Positions 25,446 to 33,253 of a DNA stretch of 33,253 bases are shown piece after piece. Each line of letters starts with the position of its first letter. Positions within the stretch are counted from its first letter, which is position 1. Source of the DNA: Cristatella mucedo (Eukaryota > Bryozoa > Phylactolaemata > Cristatellidae). The notes beneath the pieces were generated by a model, which was not told where the DNA came from, made no database searches, and worked only from the letters and a program-made list of their open reading frames with translations. Position numbers and translations under genes: made by a program. The stretch covers positions 1-33,253 of the forward strand of contig WPIO01000518.1 of NCBI GenBank assembly GCA_009760855.2, given 5' to 3'.

Positions 25446-27670
25446 CCATTCACACTTGAATAACATACTTTGGATGAGATCGCAGCAGATCGCACAATAT
25501 CTAGATACTTTAAATCGACCCGTCTCAGCGTGTGGTAGCTTGCAGCAGAGTGCAGCTCCTTGGTTTAAGCAATCGCACATGAATAACTCATTTCGGTTAA
25601 GTTTGCAGCTGATCGGGGGAACAGAAAGACACCTCGATACAGCTCGTTATATCGTGTAATAAGTTGCTGCAGATTGCAGCGCCTTGCATTAGGCCATTCA
25701 CACTTGAATAGCTTATCTTGCATAATATCCCAGCAGATCGCACCATATCTAGATACTTTAAACCAATCCGCCGGGGCATGCTGTTGTTTGCACCAAAATT
25801 CACCTCCTTGCTTTAGGCAATCGCAATTGAATAACTCATTTTGCTTGAGTTTGCAGCAAATCGGTAAATATAAAGACACCTCGATACTGCTCTTTATAGC
25901 CGTGATAGCTTGCTTCAGATTGCTGCGCCTTGCATAAGGCCATTCACACTTGATTAGCTTATTTTGCATGACTTCACAGCAGATCGCACAATATCTAGAT
26001 ACTTTTAATCGACCCGTCAGAGAGTGCAGTAGTAGCTTGCAGCAGAGTGCAGCTCCTTGCTTTAGGCAATCGCAATTTGATAACTCATTCCGCTTGCGTT
26101 TGCAGCAGATCTCCGAATATGAAGACACCTCAATAGAGCTCGTAATAGCCTGTAATAAGTTGCTGCAGAGTTCTGCGCTTTGCATTAAGCCATTCACACT
26201 TGAATAGCTTCTTTTGCATGAGTTCACAGCAGATCGCACAAAATCTAGCTACTTTAAATCCAACCTTCGAAGCATGCAGGAGCTAGCAGCAGAGTGCTGC
26301 ACCTTGGTTTAGGCAATCACACTTGAATAACGAACTTTGCTTGATTTTGCAGCATATCGCAGAACATAAAGATACCTCGATACTGCACCTCATTCCGTGT
26401 GATAACTTGCTGCAGAGTGCGGTGCCTTGCATTAAGCCATTTACACTTGAATAACTTATTTTGAATGAGTTTACAGCAGATCGCACAATATCTAGAGACT
26501 TTAAATCCACCCGTCGAAGCTTGCATGAGCTGGCAGCAGAGTGCTGCACGTTGCTAAGGGCAATCGTACTTAAAAAACACATTTCGAATGAGTTTGCAGA
26601 AGATCGCAGAATGTAAAGACACCTCAATACTGCTCGATATGGCGTGTGATAACTTGTTTCGGACAGTAGTGCCTTGCATTAAGCCATTCTCACTTGAATA
26701 ACCTATTTTGCATGAGATAGCAGGAGATTGCCCAATATCTAGATACTTTAATTCAACCCGTCGACGCGTGCAGGAGCTGGCAGCAGAGTGCTCATCTTTG
26801 CTTTAGGCAAAAAAAAAAAAAAAACGAATTTTGCTTGAATTTTCAGCAGATCGCGGAACATAAACACACCTCGATACTCATCCTTATAGCTTGTGATAAC
26901 TTGCGGCAGAGTGCTGTGCTTTGCATTAAGCCATTCACACTTGAATACCTTATTTTGCATGAGTTCACAGCAGATCGCACAATATCTAGATACTTCAAAT
27001 CAACCCGTCAAGGCATGAAGTAGCTCGGAGCAGAGTGCAGGACCTTGCTTTAGGCAATCGCACTTTAATAATTCAATTCGCTTGAGTTTGCAGCAGATCG
27101 CTGAATATAAAGACACCTCAATACTGCTCGTTATATCGTGTGATAACTTGCTGCAGATTGTGGAGCCTTGCATTAGGCCATTCACACTTGAATAGCTTAT
27201 TTTGCATGACTTCACAGCAGATCGCACTATATCTAGATAATTTAAATCGACCCGTCAAGTCATGCAGTCGCCCGGAGATTAGTGCAGGCCTTGCTTTAGG
27301 CAATCGCACTTGAATAACTCATTTCGCTTGAGTTTGCAGCAGATCGCAGCATATTAGGACACCTCGATACTGCTCGTTATCGCGTGTGATAACTTGCTGC
27401 TGTGTGAGGCGCCTTGCATTAAGCAATTCACACTTGAATAGCTTATCTTGCATGAGTTCACAGCAGATCACACAATATCTAGATACTTTAAATCAACCCA
27501 CCAGAGCGTGCAGTAGCTTGCAGCATAATGCAGCTCCTTGCTTCAGGCAATCGCACTTGAATACCTCATTTCGGTTGAGTTTGCAGCTGATCGCGGAATA
27601 TAAAGACATCTCGATACTGCTCGTTATAGCCTGCGATAGCTTGCTGCAGAGTGGGGCCCCTTCCATTAGG
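25446..27670. repeat. HOR copy 12, nine monomers, subfamily X
   Basis: Monomer starts are A 25446, B 25694, C 25940, D 26190, E 26437, F 26684, G 26931, H 27178 and I 27424. Length is 2,225 bp. Single-copy differences are an extra G near 25616, a GTA duplication near 26030, an extra G near 27042, and a 16-base A run at 26809-26824 in F. Confidence 0.94.
26809..26824. repeat. A16 run replacing AA-TCGCACTT-A6 in monomer F
   Basis: The usual sequence between GGC and CGAATT is 16 bases long and ends in A6. Here all 16 positions are A. The eight non-A bases TCGCACTT are replaced with no length change, extending the A tract leftwards. Confidence 0.9.
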
Positions 27671-29893
27671 CCATTCACACTTGAATAACATACTTTGGAT
27701 GAGATCGCAGCAGATCGCACAATATCTAGATACTTTAAATCGACCCGTCTCAGCGTGTGGTAGCTTGCAGCAGAGTGCAGCTCCTTGGTTTAAGCAATCG
27801 CACATGAATAACTCATTTCGGTTAAGTTTGCAGCTGATCGGGGAACAGAAAGACACCTCGATACAGCTCGTTATATCGTGTAATAAGTTGCTGCAGATTG
27901 CAGCGCCTTGCATTAGGCCATTCACACTTGAATAGCTTATCTTGCATAATATCCCAGCAGATCGCACCATATCTAGATACTTTAAACCAATCCGCCGGGG
28001 CATGCTGTTGTTTGCACCAAAATTCACCTCCTTGCTTTAGGCAATCGCAATTGAATAACTCATTTTGCTTGAGTTTGCAGCAAATCGGTAAATATAAAGA
28101 CACCTCGATACTGCTCTTTATAGCCGTGATAGCTTGCTTCAGATTGCTGCGCCTTGCATAAGGCCATTCACACTTGATTAGCTTATTTTGCATGACTTCA
28201 CAGCAGATCGCACAATATCTAGATACTTTTAATCGACCCGTCAGAGAGTGCAGTAGCTTGCAGCAGAGTGCAGCTCCTTGCTTTAGGCAATCGCAATTTG
28301 ATAACTCATTCCGCTTGCGTTTGCAGCAGATCTCCGAATATGAAGACACCTCAATAGAGCTCGTAATAGCCTGTAATAAGTTGCTGCAGAGTTCTGCGCT
28401 TTGCATTAAGCCATTCACACTTGAATAGCTTCTTTTGCATGAGTTCACAGCAGATCGCACAAAATCTAGCTACTTTAAATCCAACCTTCGAAGCATGCAG
28501 GAGCTAGCAGCAGAGTGCTGCACCTTGGTTTAGGCAATCACACTTGAATAACGAACTTTGCTTGATTTTGCAGCATATCGCAGAACATAAAGATACCTCG
28601 ATACTGCACCTCATTCCGTGTGATAACTTGCTGCAGAGTGCGGTGCCTTGCATTAAGCCATTTACACTTGAATAACTTATTTTGAATGAGTTTACAGCAG
28701 ATCGCACAATATCTAGAGACTTTAAATCCACCCGTCGAAGCTTGCATGAGCTGGCAGCAGAGTGCTGCACGTTGCTAAGGGCAATCGTACTTAAAAAACA
28801 CATTTCGAATGAGTTTGCAGAAGATCGCAGAATGTAAAGACACCTCAATACTGCTCGATATGGCGTGTGATAACTTGTTTCGGACAGTAGTGCCTTGGCA
28901 TTAAGCCATTCTCACTTGAATAACCTATTTTGCATGAGATAGCAGGAGATTGCCCAATATCTAGATACTTTAATTCAACCCGTCGACGCGTGCAGGAGCT
29001 GGCAGCAGAGTGCTCATCTTTGCTTTAGGCAATCGCACTTAAAAAACGAATTTTGCTTGAATTTTCAGCAGATCGCGGAACATAAACACACCTCGATACT
29101 CATCCTTATAGCTTGTGATAACTTGCGGCAGAGTGCTGTGCTTTGCATTAAGCCATTCACACTTGAATACCTTATTTTGCATGAGTTCACAGCAGATCGC
29201 ACAATATCTAGATACTTCAAATCAACCCGTCAAGGCATGAAGTAGCTCGGAGCAGAGTGCAGACCTTGCTTTAGGCAATCGCACTTTAATAATTCAATTC
29301 GCTTGAGTTTGCAGCAGATCGCTGAATATAAAGACACCTCAATACTGCTCGTTATATCGTGTGATAACTTGCTGCAGATTGTGGAGCCTTGCATTAGGCC
29401 ATTCACACTTGAATAGCTTATTTTGCATGACTTCACAGCAGATCGCACTATATCTAGATAATTTAAATCGACCCGTCAAGTCATGCAGTCGCCCGGAGAT
29501 TAGTGCAGGCCTTGCTTTAGGCAATCGCACTTGAATAACTCATTTCGCTTGAGTTTGCAGCAGATCGCAGCATATTAGGACACCTCGATACTGCTCGTTA
29601 TCGCGTGTGATAACTTGCTGCTGTGTGAGGCGCCTTGCATTAAGCAATTCACACTTGAATAGCTTATCTTGCATGAGTTCACACAGCAGATCACACAATA
29701 TCTAGATACTTTAAATCAACCCACCAGAGCGTGCAGTAGCTTGCAGCATAATGCAGCTCCTTGCTTCAGGCAATCGCACTTGAATACCTCATTTCGGTTG
29801 AGTTTGCAGCTGATCGCGGAATATAAAGACATCTCGATACTGCTCGTTATAGCCTGCGATAGCTTGCTGCAGAGTGGGGCCCCTTCCATTAGG
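27671..29893. repeat. HOR copy 13, nine monomers, subfamily X
   Basis: Monomer starts are A 27671, B 27918, C 28164, D 28411, E 28658, F 28906, G 29153, H 29399 and I 29645. Length is 2,223 bp. The only clear differences from copy 14 are an extra G near 28897 (CCTTGGCATT) and a CA duplication near 29682 (TTCACACAGCAG). Confidence 0.94.
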
Positions 29894-30140
29894 CCATTCA
29901 CACTTGAATAACATACTTTGGATGAGATCGCAGCAGATCGCACAATATCTAGATACTTTAAATCGACCCGTCTCAGCGTGTGGTAGCTTGCAGCAGAGTG
30001 CAGCTCCTTGGTTTAAGCAATCGCACATGAATAACTCATTTCGGTTAAGTTTGCAGCTGATCGGGGAACAGAAAGACACCTCGATACAGCTCGTTATATC
30101 GTGTAATAAGTTGCTGCAGATTGCAGCGCCTTGCATTAGG
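29894..30140. repeat. Monomer A (copy 14)
   Basis: Dimeric unit of 247 bp: half 1 is 29894-30016 (123 bp) and half 2 is 30017-30140 (124 bp). Diagnostic words are ACATACTTTGGATGAGATCG and TCTCAGCGTGTGG in half 1, and CACATGAATAACTC, CAGCTGATCGGGG and GATACAGCTCG in half 2. It contains TATCTAGATA in half 1. Confidence 0.93.
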
Positions 30141-30386
30141 CCATTCACACTTGAATAGCTTATCTTGCATAATATCCCAGCAGATCGCACCATATCTAGA
30201 TACTTTAAACCAATCCGCCGGGGCATGCTGTTGTTTGCACCAAAATTCACCTCCTTGCTTTAGGCAATCGCAATTGAATAACTCATTTTGCTTGAGTTTG
30301 CAGCAAATCGGTAAATATAAAGACACCTCGATACTGCTCTTTATAGCCGTGATAGCTTGCTTCAGATTGCTGCGCCTTGCATAAGG
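30141..30386. repeat. Monomer B (copy 14)
   Basis: The 246-bp unit is recognised by CTTATCTTGCATAATATCCC and AATCCGCCGGGGCATGCTG in half 1, and by GCAAATCGGTAAATATAAAG and TAGCCGTGATAGC in half 2. Half 2 is the one place where the common CAGCAGATCGC box is badly degraded. It has a GCATGC site that can mark B in restriction maps. Confidence 0.93.
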
Positions 30387-30633
30387 CCATTCACACTTGA
30401 TTAGCTTATTTTGCATGACTTCACAGCAGATCGCACAATATCTAGATACTTTTAATCGACCCGTCAGAGAGTGCAGTAGCTTGCAGCAGAGTGCAGCTCC
30501 TTGCTTTAGGCAATCGCAATTTGATAACTCATTCCGCTTGCGTTTGCAGCAGATCTCCGAATATGAAGACACCTCAATAGAGCTCGTAATAGCCTGTAAT
30601 AAGTTGCTGCAGAGTTCTGCGCTTTGCATTAAG
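30387..30633. repeat. Monomer C (copy 14)
   Basis: The 247-bp unit is recognised by TTGATTAGCTTATTTTGCAT followed by GACTTCACAGC, by CAGAGAGTGCAG in half 1, and by CCGCTTGCGTTTGCAG and CAATAGAGCTCGTAATAGCC in half 2. Half 2 holds CAGCAGATCTCC in place of the usual CAGCAGATCGC. Confidence 0.93.
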
Positions 30634-30880
30634 CCATTCACACTTGAATAGCTTCTTTTGCATGAGTTCACAGCAGATCGCACAAAATCTAGCTACTTTA
30701 AATCCAACCTTCGAAGCATGCAGGAGCTAGCAGCAGAGTGCTGCACCTTGGTTTAGGCAATCACACTTGAATAACGAACTTTGCTTGATTTTGCAGCATA
30801 TCGCAGAACATAAAGATACCTCGATACTGCACCTCATTCCGTGTGATAACTTGCTGCAGAGTGCGGTGCCTTGCATTAAG
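30634..30880. repeat. Monomer D (copy 14)
   Basis: The 247-bp unit is recognised by ATCTAGCTACTTTAAATCC and CTTCGAAGCATGCAGGAGC in half 1, and by GAACTTTGCTTGATTTTGC and CTGCACCTCATTCC in half 2. The TATCTAGATA palindrome is broken here. It contains the dyad GCAGCA-GAG-TGCTGC. In copies 3 and 4 this dyad reads GCCGCA and is imperfect. Confidence 0.93.
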
Positions 30881-31127
30881 CCATTTACACTTGAATAACT
30901 TATTTTGAATGAGTTTACAGCAGATCGCACAATATCTAGAGACTTTAAATCCACCCGTCGAAGCTTGCATGAGCTGGCAGCAGAGTGCTGCACGTTGCTA
31001 AGGGCAATCGTACTTAAAAAACACATTTCGAATGAGTTTGCAGAAGATCGCAGAATGTAAAGACACCTCAATACTGCTCGATATGGCGTGTGATAACTTG
31101 TTTCGGACAGTAGTGCCTTGCATTAAG
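30881..31127. repeat. Monomer E (copy 14)
   Basis: The 247-bp unit is recognised by TTTTGAATGAGTTTACAGC and TCGAAGCTTGCATGAGC in half 1, and by GCAATCGTACTTAAAAAACA and CTCGATATGGCG in half 2. The palindrome reads TATCTAGAGA and is broken. The GCAGCA-GAG-TGCTGC dyad is present. E is the best monomer for telling X from Y: X has TTGAATGAG with CTAAGGGC, Y has TTGCATGAG with CTTAGGGC. It holds one HindIII site (AAGCTT). Confidence 0.93.
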
Positions 31128-31375
31128 CCATTCTCACTTGAATAACCTATTTTGCATGAGATAGCAGGAGATTGCCCAATATCTAGATACTTTAATTCAA
31201 CCCGTCGACGCGTGCAGGAGCTGGCAGCAGAGTGCTCATCTTTGCTTTAGGCAATCGCACTTAAAAAAACGAATTTTGCTTGAATTTTCAGCAGATCGCG
31301 GAACATAAACACACCTCGATACTCATCCTTATAGCTTGTGATAACTTGCGGCAGAGTGCTGTGCTTTGCATTAAG
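31128..31375. repeat. Monomer F (copy 14)
   Basis: The unit is usually 247 bp and is 248 here owing to one extra A. It is recognised by GAGATAGCAGGAGATTGCCC and CCGTCGACGCGTGCAGG in half 1, and by AAAACGAATTTTGCTTG and ATACTCATCCTTATAGC in half 2. F holds overlapping SalI and MluI words (GTCGAC, ACGCGT). Its A6 tract is the most length-variable spot in the array. Four of the six structural anomalies in the window fall in F or at its G boundary. Confidence 0.92.
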
Positions 31376-31621
31376 CCATTCACACTTGAATACCTTATTT
31401 TGCATGAGTTCACAGCAGATCGCACAATATCTAGATACTTCAAATCAACCCGTCAAGGCATGAAGTAGCTCGGAGCAGAGTGCAGACCTTGCTTTAGGCA
31501 ATCGCACTTTAATAATTCAATTCGCTTGAGTTTGCAGCAGATCGCTGAATATAAAGACACCTCAATACTGCTCGTTATATCGTGTGATAACTTGCTGCAG
31601 ATTGTGGAGCCTTGCATTAGG
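31376..31621. repeat. Monomer G (copy 14)
   Basis: The 246-bp unit is recognised by GAATACCTTATTTTGCATG, TTCAAATCAACCCGTCAAGG and CATGAAGTAGCTCGG in half 1, and by CACTTTAATAATTCAATTCG and TTGTGGAGCC in half 2. It retains TATCTAGATA. G is the monomer lost or fused in copies 1, 2 and 10. Confidence 0.93.
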
Positions 31622-31867
31622 CCATTCACACTTGAATAGCTTATTTTGCATGACTTCACAGCAGATCGCACTATATCTAGATAATTTAAATCGACCCGTC
31701 AAGTCATGCAGTCGCCCGGAGATTAGTGCAGGCCTTGCTTTAGGCAATCGCACTTGAATAACTCATTTCGCTTGAGTTTGCAGCAGATCGCAGCATATTA
31801 GGACACCTCGATACTGCTCGTTATCGCGTGTGATAACTTGCTGCTGTGTGAGGCGCCTTGCATTAAG
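31622..31867. repeat. Monomer H (copy 14)
   Basis: The 246-bp unit is recognised by GCACTATATCTAGATAATTT and GTCATGCAGTCGCCCGG in half 1, and by GCAGCATATTAGGACACC and TGCTGCTGTGTGAGGCGCC in half 2. The boundary to I is a subfamily marker: GTGAGGCGCC in copies 6-14, versus GTGAAGGGCC, GTGAGGGCC or GTGCAGGGCC in copies 1-5. Confidence 0.93.
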
Positions 31868-32114
31868 CAATTCACACTTGAATAGCTTATCTTGCATGAG
31901 TTCACAGCAGATCACACAATATCTAGATACTTTAAATCAACCCACCAGAGCGTGCAGTAGCTTGCAGCATAATGCAGCTCCTTGCTTCAGGCAATCGCAC
32001 TTGAATACCTCATTTCGGTTGAGTTTGCAGCTGATCGCGGAATATAAAGACATCTCGATACTGCTCGTTATAGCCTGCGATAGCTTGCTGCAGAGTGGGG
32101 CCCCTTCCATTAGG
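31868..32114. repeat. Monomer I (copy 14)
   Basis: The 247-bp unit is recognised by CAGCAGATCACACAATATC and CAACCCACCAGAGCG in half 1, and by CATTTCGGTTGAG, CAGCTGATCGCGG and GGGGCCCC in half 2. GGGCCC (ApaI) occurs once per HOR here, except in the two I monomers with GGGGCGCC. It begins with CAATTCAC rather than CCATTCAC. Confidence 0.93.
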
Positions 32115-33253
32115 CCATTCACACTTGAATAACATACTTTGGATGAGATCGCAGCAGATCGCACAATATCTAGATACTTTAAATCGACCCGTCTCAGCGT
32201 GTGGTAGCTTGCAGCAGAGTGCAGCTCCTTGGTTTAAGCAATCGCACATGAATAACTCATTTCGGTTAAGTTTGCAGCTGATCGGGGAACAGAAAGACAC
32301 CTCGATACAGCTCGTTATATCGTGTAATAAGTTGCTGCAGATTGCAGCGCCTTGCATTAGGCCATTCACACTTGAATAGCTTATCTTGCATAATATCCCA
32401 GCAGATCGCACCATATCTAGATACTTTAAACCAATCCGCCGGGGCATGCTGTTGTTTGCACCAAAATTCACCTCCTTGCTTTAGGCAATCGCAATTGAAT
32501 AACTCATTTTGCTTGAGTTTGCAGCAAATCGGTAAATATAAAGACACCTCGATACTGCTCTTTATAGCCGTGATAGCTTGCTTCAGATTGCTGCGCCTTG
32601 CATAAGGCCATTCACACTTGATTAGCTTATTTTGCATGACTTCACAGCAGATCGCACAATATCTAGATACTTTTAATCGACCCGTCAGAGAGTGCAGTAG
32701 CTTGCAGCAGAGTGCAGCTCCTTGCTTTAGGCAATCGCAATTTGATAACTCATTCCGCTTGCGTTTGCAGCAGATCTCCGAATATGAAGACACCTCAATA
32801 GAGCTCGTAATAGCCTGTAATAAGTTGCTGCAGAGTTCTGCGCTTTGCATTAAGCCATTCACACTTGAATAGCTTCTTTTGCATGAGTTCACAGCAGATC
32901 GCACAAATCTAGCTACTTTAAATCCAACCTTCGAAGCATGCAGGAGCTAGCAGCAGAGTGCTGCACCTTGGTTTAGGCAATCACACTTGAATAACGAACT
33001 TTGCTTGATTTTGCAGCATATCGCAGAACATAAAGATACCTCGATACTGCACCTCATTCCGTGTGATAACTTGCTGCAGAGTGCGGTGCCTTGCATTAAG
33101 CCATTTACACTTGAATAACTTATTTTGAATGAGTTTACAGCAGATCGCACAATATCTAGAGACTTTAAATCCACCCGTCGAAGCTTGCATGAGCTGGCAG
33201 CAGAGTGCTGCACGTTGCTAAGGGCAATCGTACTTAAAAAACACATTTAGAAT
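32115..33253. repeat. HOR copy 15, A to partial E, cut by the window edge
   Basis: Monomer starts are A 32115, B 32362, C 32608, D 32855 and E 33101. The window ends inside half 2 of E. All units are X type and nearly identical to copy 14. Differences are one fewer A near 32905 (CACAAATC) and TTTAGAAT rather than TTTCGAAT in the last bases. Confidence 0.94.

Larger units (their letters stand above)
29894..32114. repeat. HOR copy 14, nine monomers, reference copy for the X subfamily
   Basis: Length is 2,221 bp. This copy has no disruptive variant apart from one extra A in F, so its monomers are listed individually below. It is nearly identical to copies 11-13 and 15, and the copies at this end are far more uniform than those at the left end. 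Confidence 0.95.
1..33253. repeat. Satellite DNA array with nine-monomer higher-order repeat, about 2.22 kb
   Basis: The whole window is tandem satellite DNA. Words such as CCATTCACAC recur every 246-247 bp, and the diagnostic word at the start of monomer A recurs at 70, 2042, 5762, 7981, 10176, 12251, 14471, 16692, 18916, 21144, 23223, 25446, 27671, 29894 and 32115. The usual spacing is 2,219-2,228 bp, equal to nine monomers. Each monomer is itself a dimer of two diverged units of about 123 bp. No interval longer than a few bases departs from the repeat, so no stretch is left for a gene. Reading frames are open in both orientations over the same bases and are not conserved in length, which argues against coding. 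Nested tandem repeats on this scale are typical of eukaryotic heterochromatin; a centromeric role is possible but unproven. I do not recognise the family. Confidence 0.98.

Noticed and set aside
25565-26239. The longest open frame in the window, 224 codons on the minus strand, and its 205-215 codon relatives in other copies, as possible genes
   Set aside because: The frame consists only of satellite monomers, starts and ends at monomer-specific points, is broken by single-base length changes in other copies (for example near 19319) and overlaps open frames on the plus strand. I recognise no protein family or signal in it.
26809-26824. The A16 run as a retroposon poly(A) tail
   Set aside because: It replaces 16 bases of monomer F exactly, with normal satellite on both sides and no inserted sequence.
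1-33253. CRISPR array
   Set aside because: There is no alternation of short identical repeats with unique spacers. The units are 123/247 bp and every base belongs to the repeat.
1-33253. CENP-B box
   Set aside because: I looked for the TTCG-N4-A-N2-CGGG core in both orientations. The nearest words (TTCGCTTGAGTTTGC and CCCGTCGAAG) do not fit the core. A pattern scan should confirm its absence.
1-33253. tRNA or 5S-like internal promoter (A and B boxes) in the repeat unit
   Set aside because: No word resembling the B box GGTTCGANTCC was seen, and no unit can be folded by eye into a tRNA-like cloverleaf.
1-33253. Telomeric repeats or a mobile element inserted in the array
   Set aside because: Isolated TTAGG words belong to the monomers and are never tandem. 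No terminal repeats, target-site duplications or non-satellite insertions were found.

Overview
The window is one uninterrupted tandem satellite array from edge to edge. I find no gene I can support, no RNA gene, no transposon and no unique-sequence island. Both window edges fall inside the array, so its true ends, total length and flanks are not visible. Organisation of this kind (about 33 kb of non-coding DNA in nested tandem repeats) points to a eukaryotic nuclear genome, typically pericentromeric, centromeric or subtelomeric heterochromatin. Nothing in the sequence lets me name the organism, and I do not recognise the satellite family.

The array has three nested periods. The smallest unit is about 123-124 bp. 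Two diverged versions of it (half 1 starting at CCATTCACAC, half 2 starting at GCAATCGCAC, roughly 60% alike by eye) form a dimeric monomer of about 246-247 bp. Nine distinguishable monomers, which I name A to I, form a higher-order repeat (HOR) of about 2,220 bp. I phase monomers at the CCATTCACAC-like word. The monomer order A-B-C-D-E-F-G-H-I is kept in every complete copy. About 135 monomers are present, in 15 HOR copies plus a 69-bp tail at the left edge.

From left to right: 1-69 is the end of an I monomer. 70-2041 is an 8-monomer copy in which G and H are fused. 2042-5761 is a rearranged stretch of 15 monomers holding two unusual junctions and a 1,498-bp local tandem duplication of B-F. 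5762-14470 is four copies of a distinct subfamily (Y); one has lost about 23 bp and one about 145 bp. 14471-33253 is the other subfamily (X), increasingly uniform towards the right; one copy carries a 141-bp deletion and the last copy is cut by the window edge in monomer E.

The left part is mosaic and rearranged while the right part is nearly uniform, as expected of unequal crossing-over and gene conversion with recent expansion of one variant. Many single-copy indels in homopolymers, and three places where a non-A stretch is replaced by A at equal length, may be assembly or consensus errors rather than biology. The most interesting candidates for function are an 11-bp box (CAGCAGATCGC) recurring about every 123 bp, a 10-bp perfect palindrome (TATCTAGATA) in seven of nine monomer types, and a short hairpin dyad confined to monomers D and E. 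Whether this satellite is centromeric cannot be told from sequence alone.
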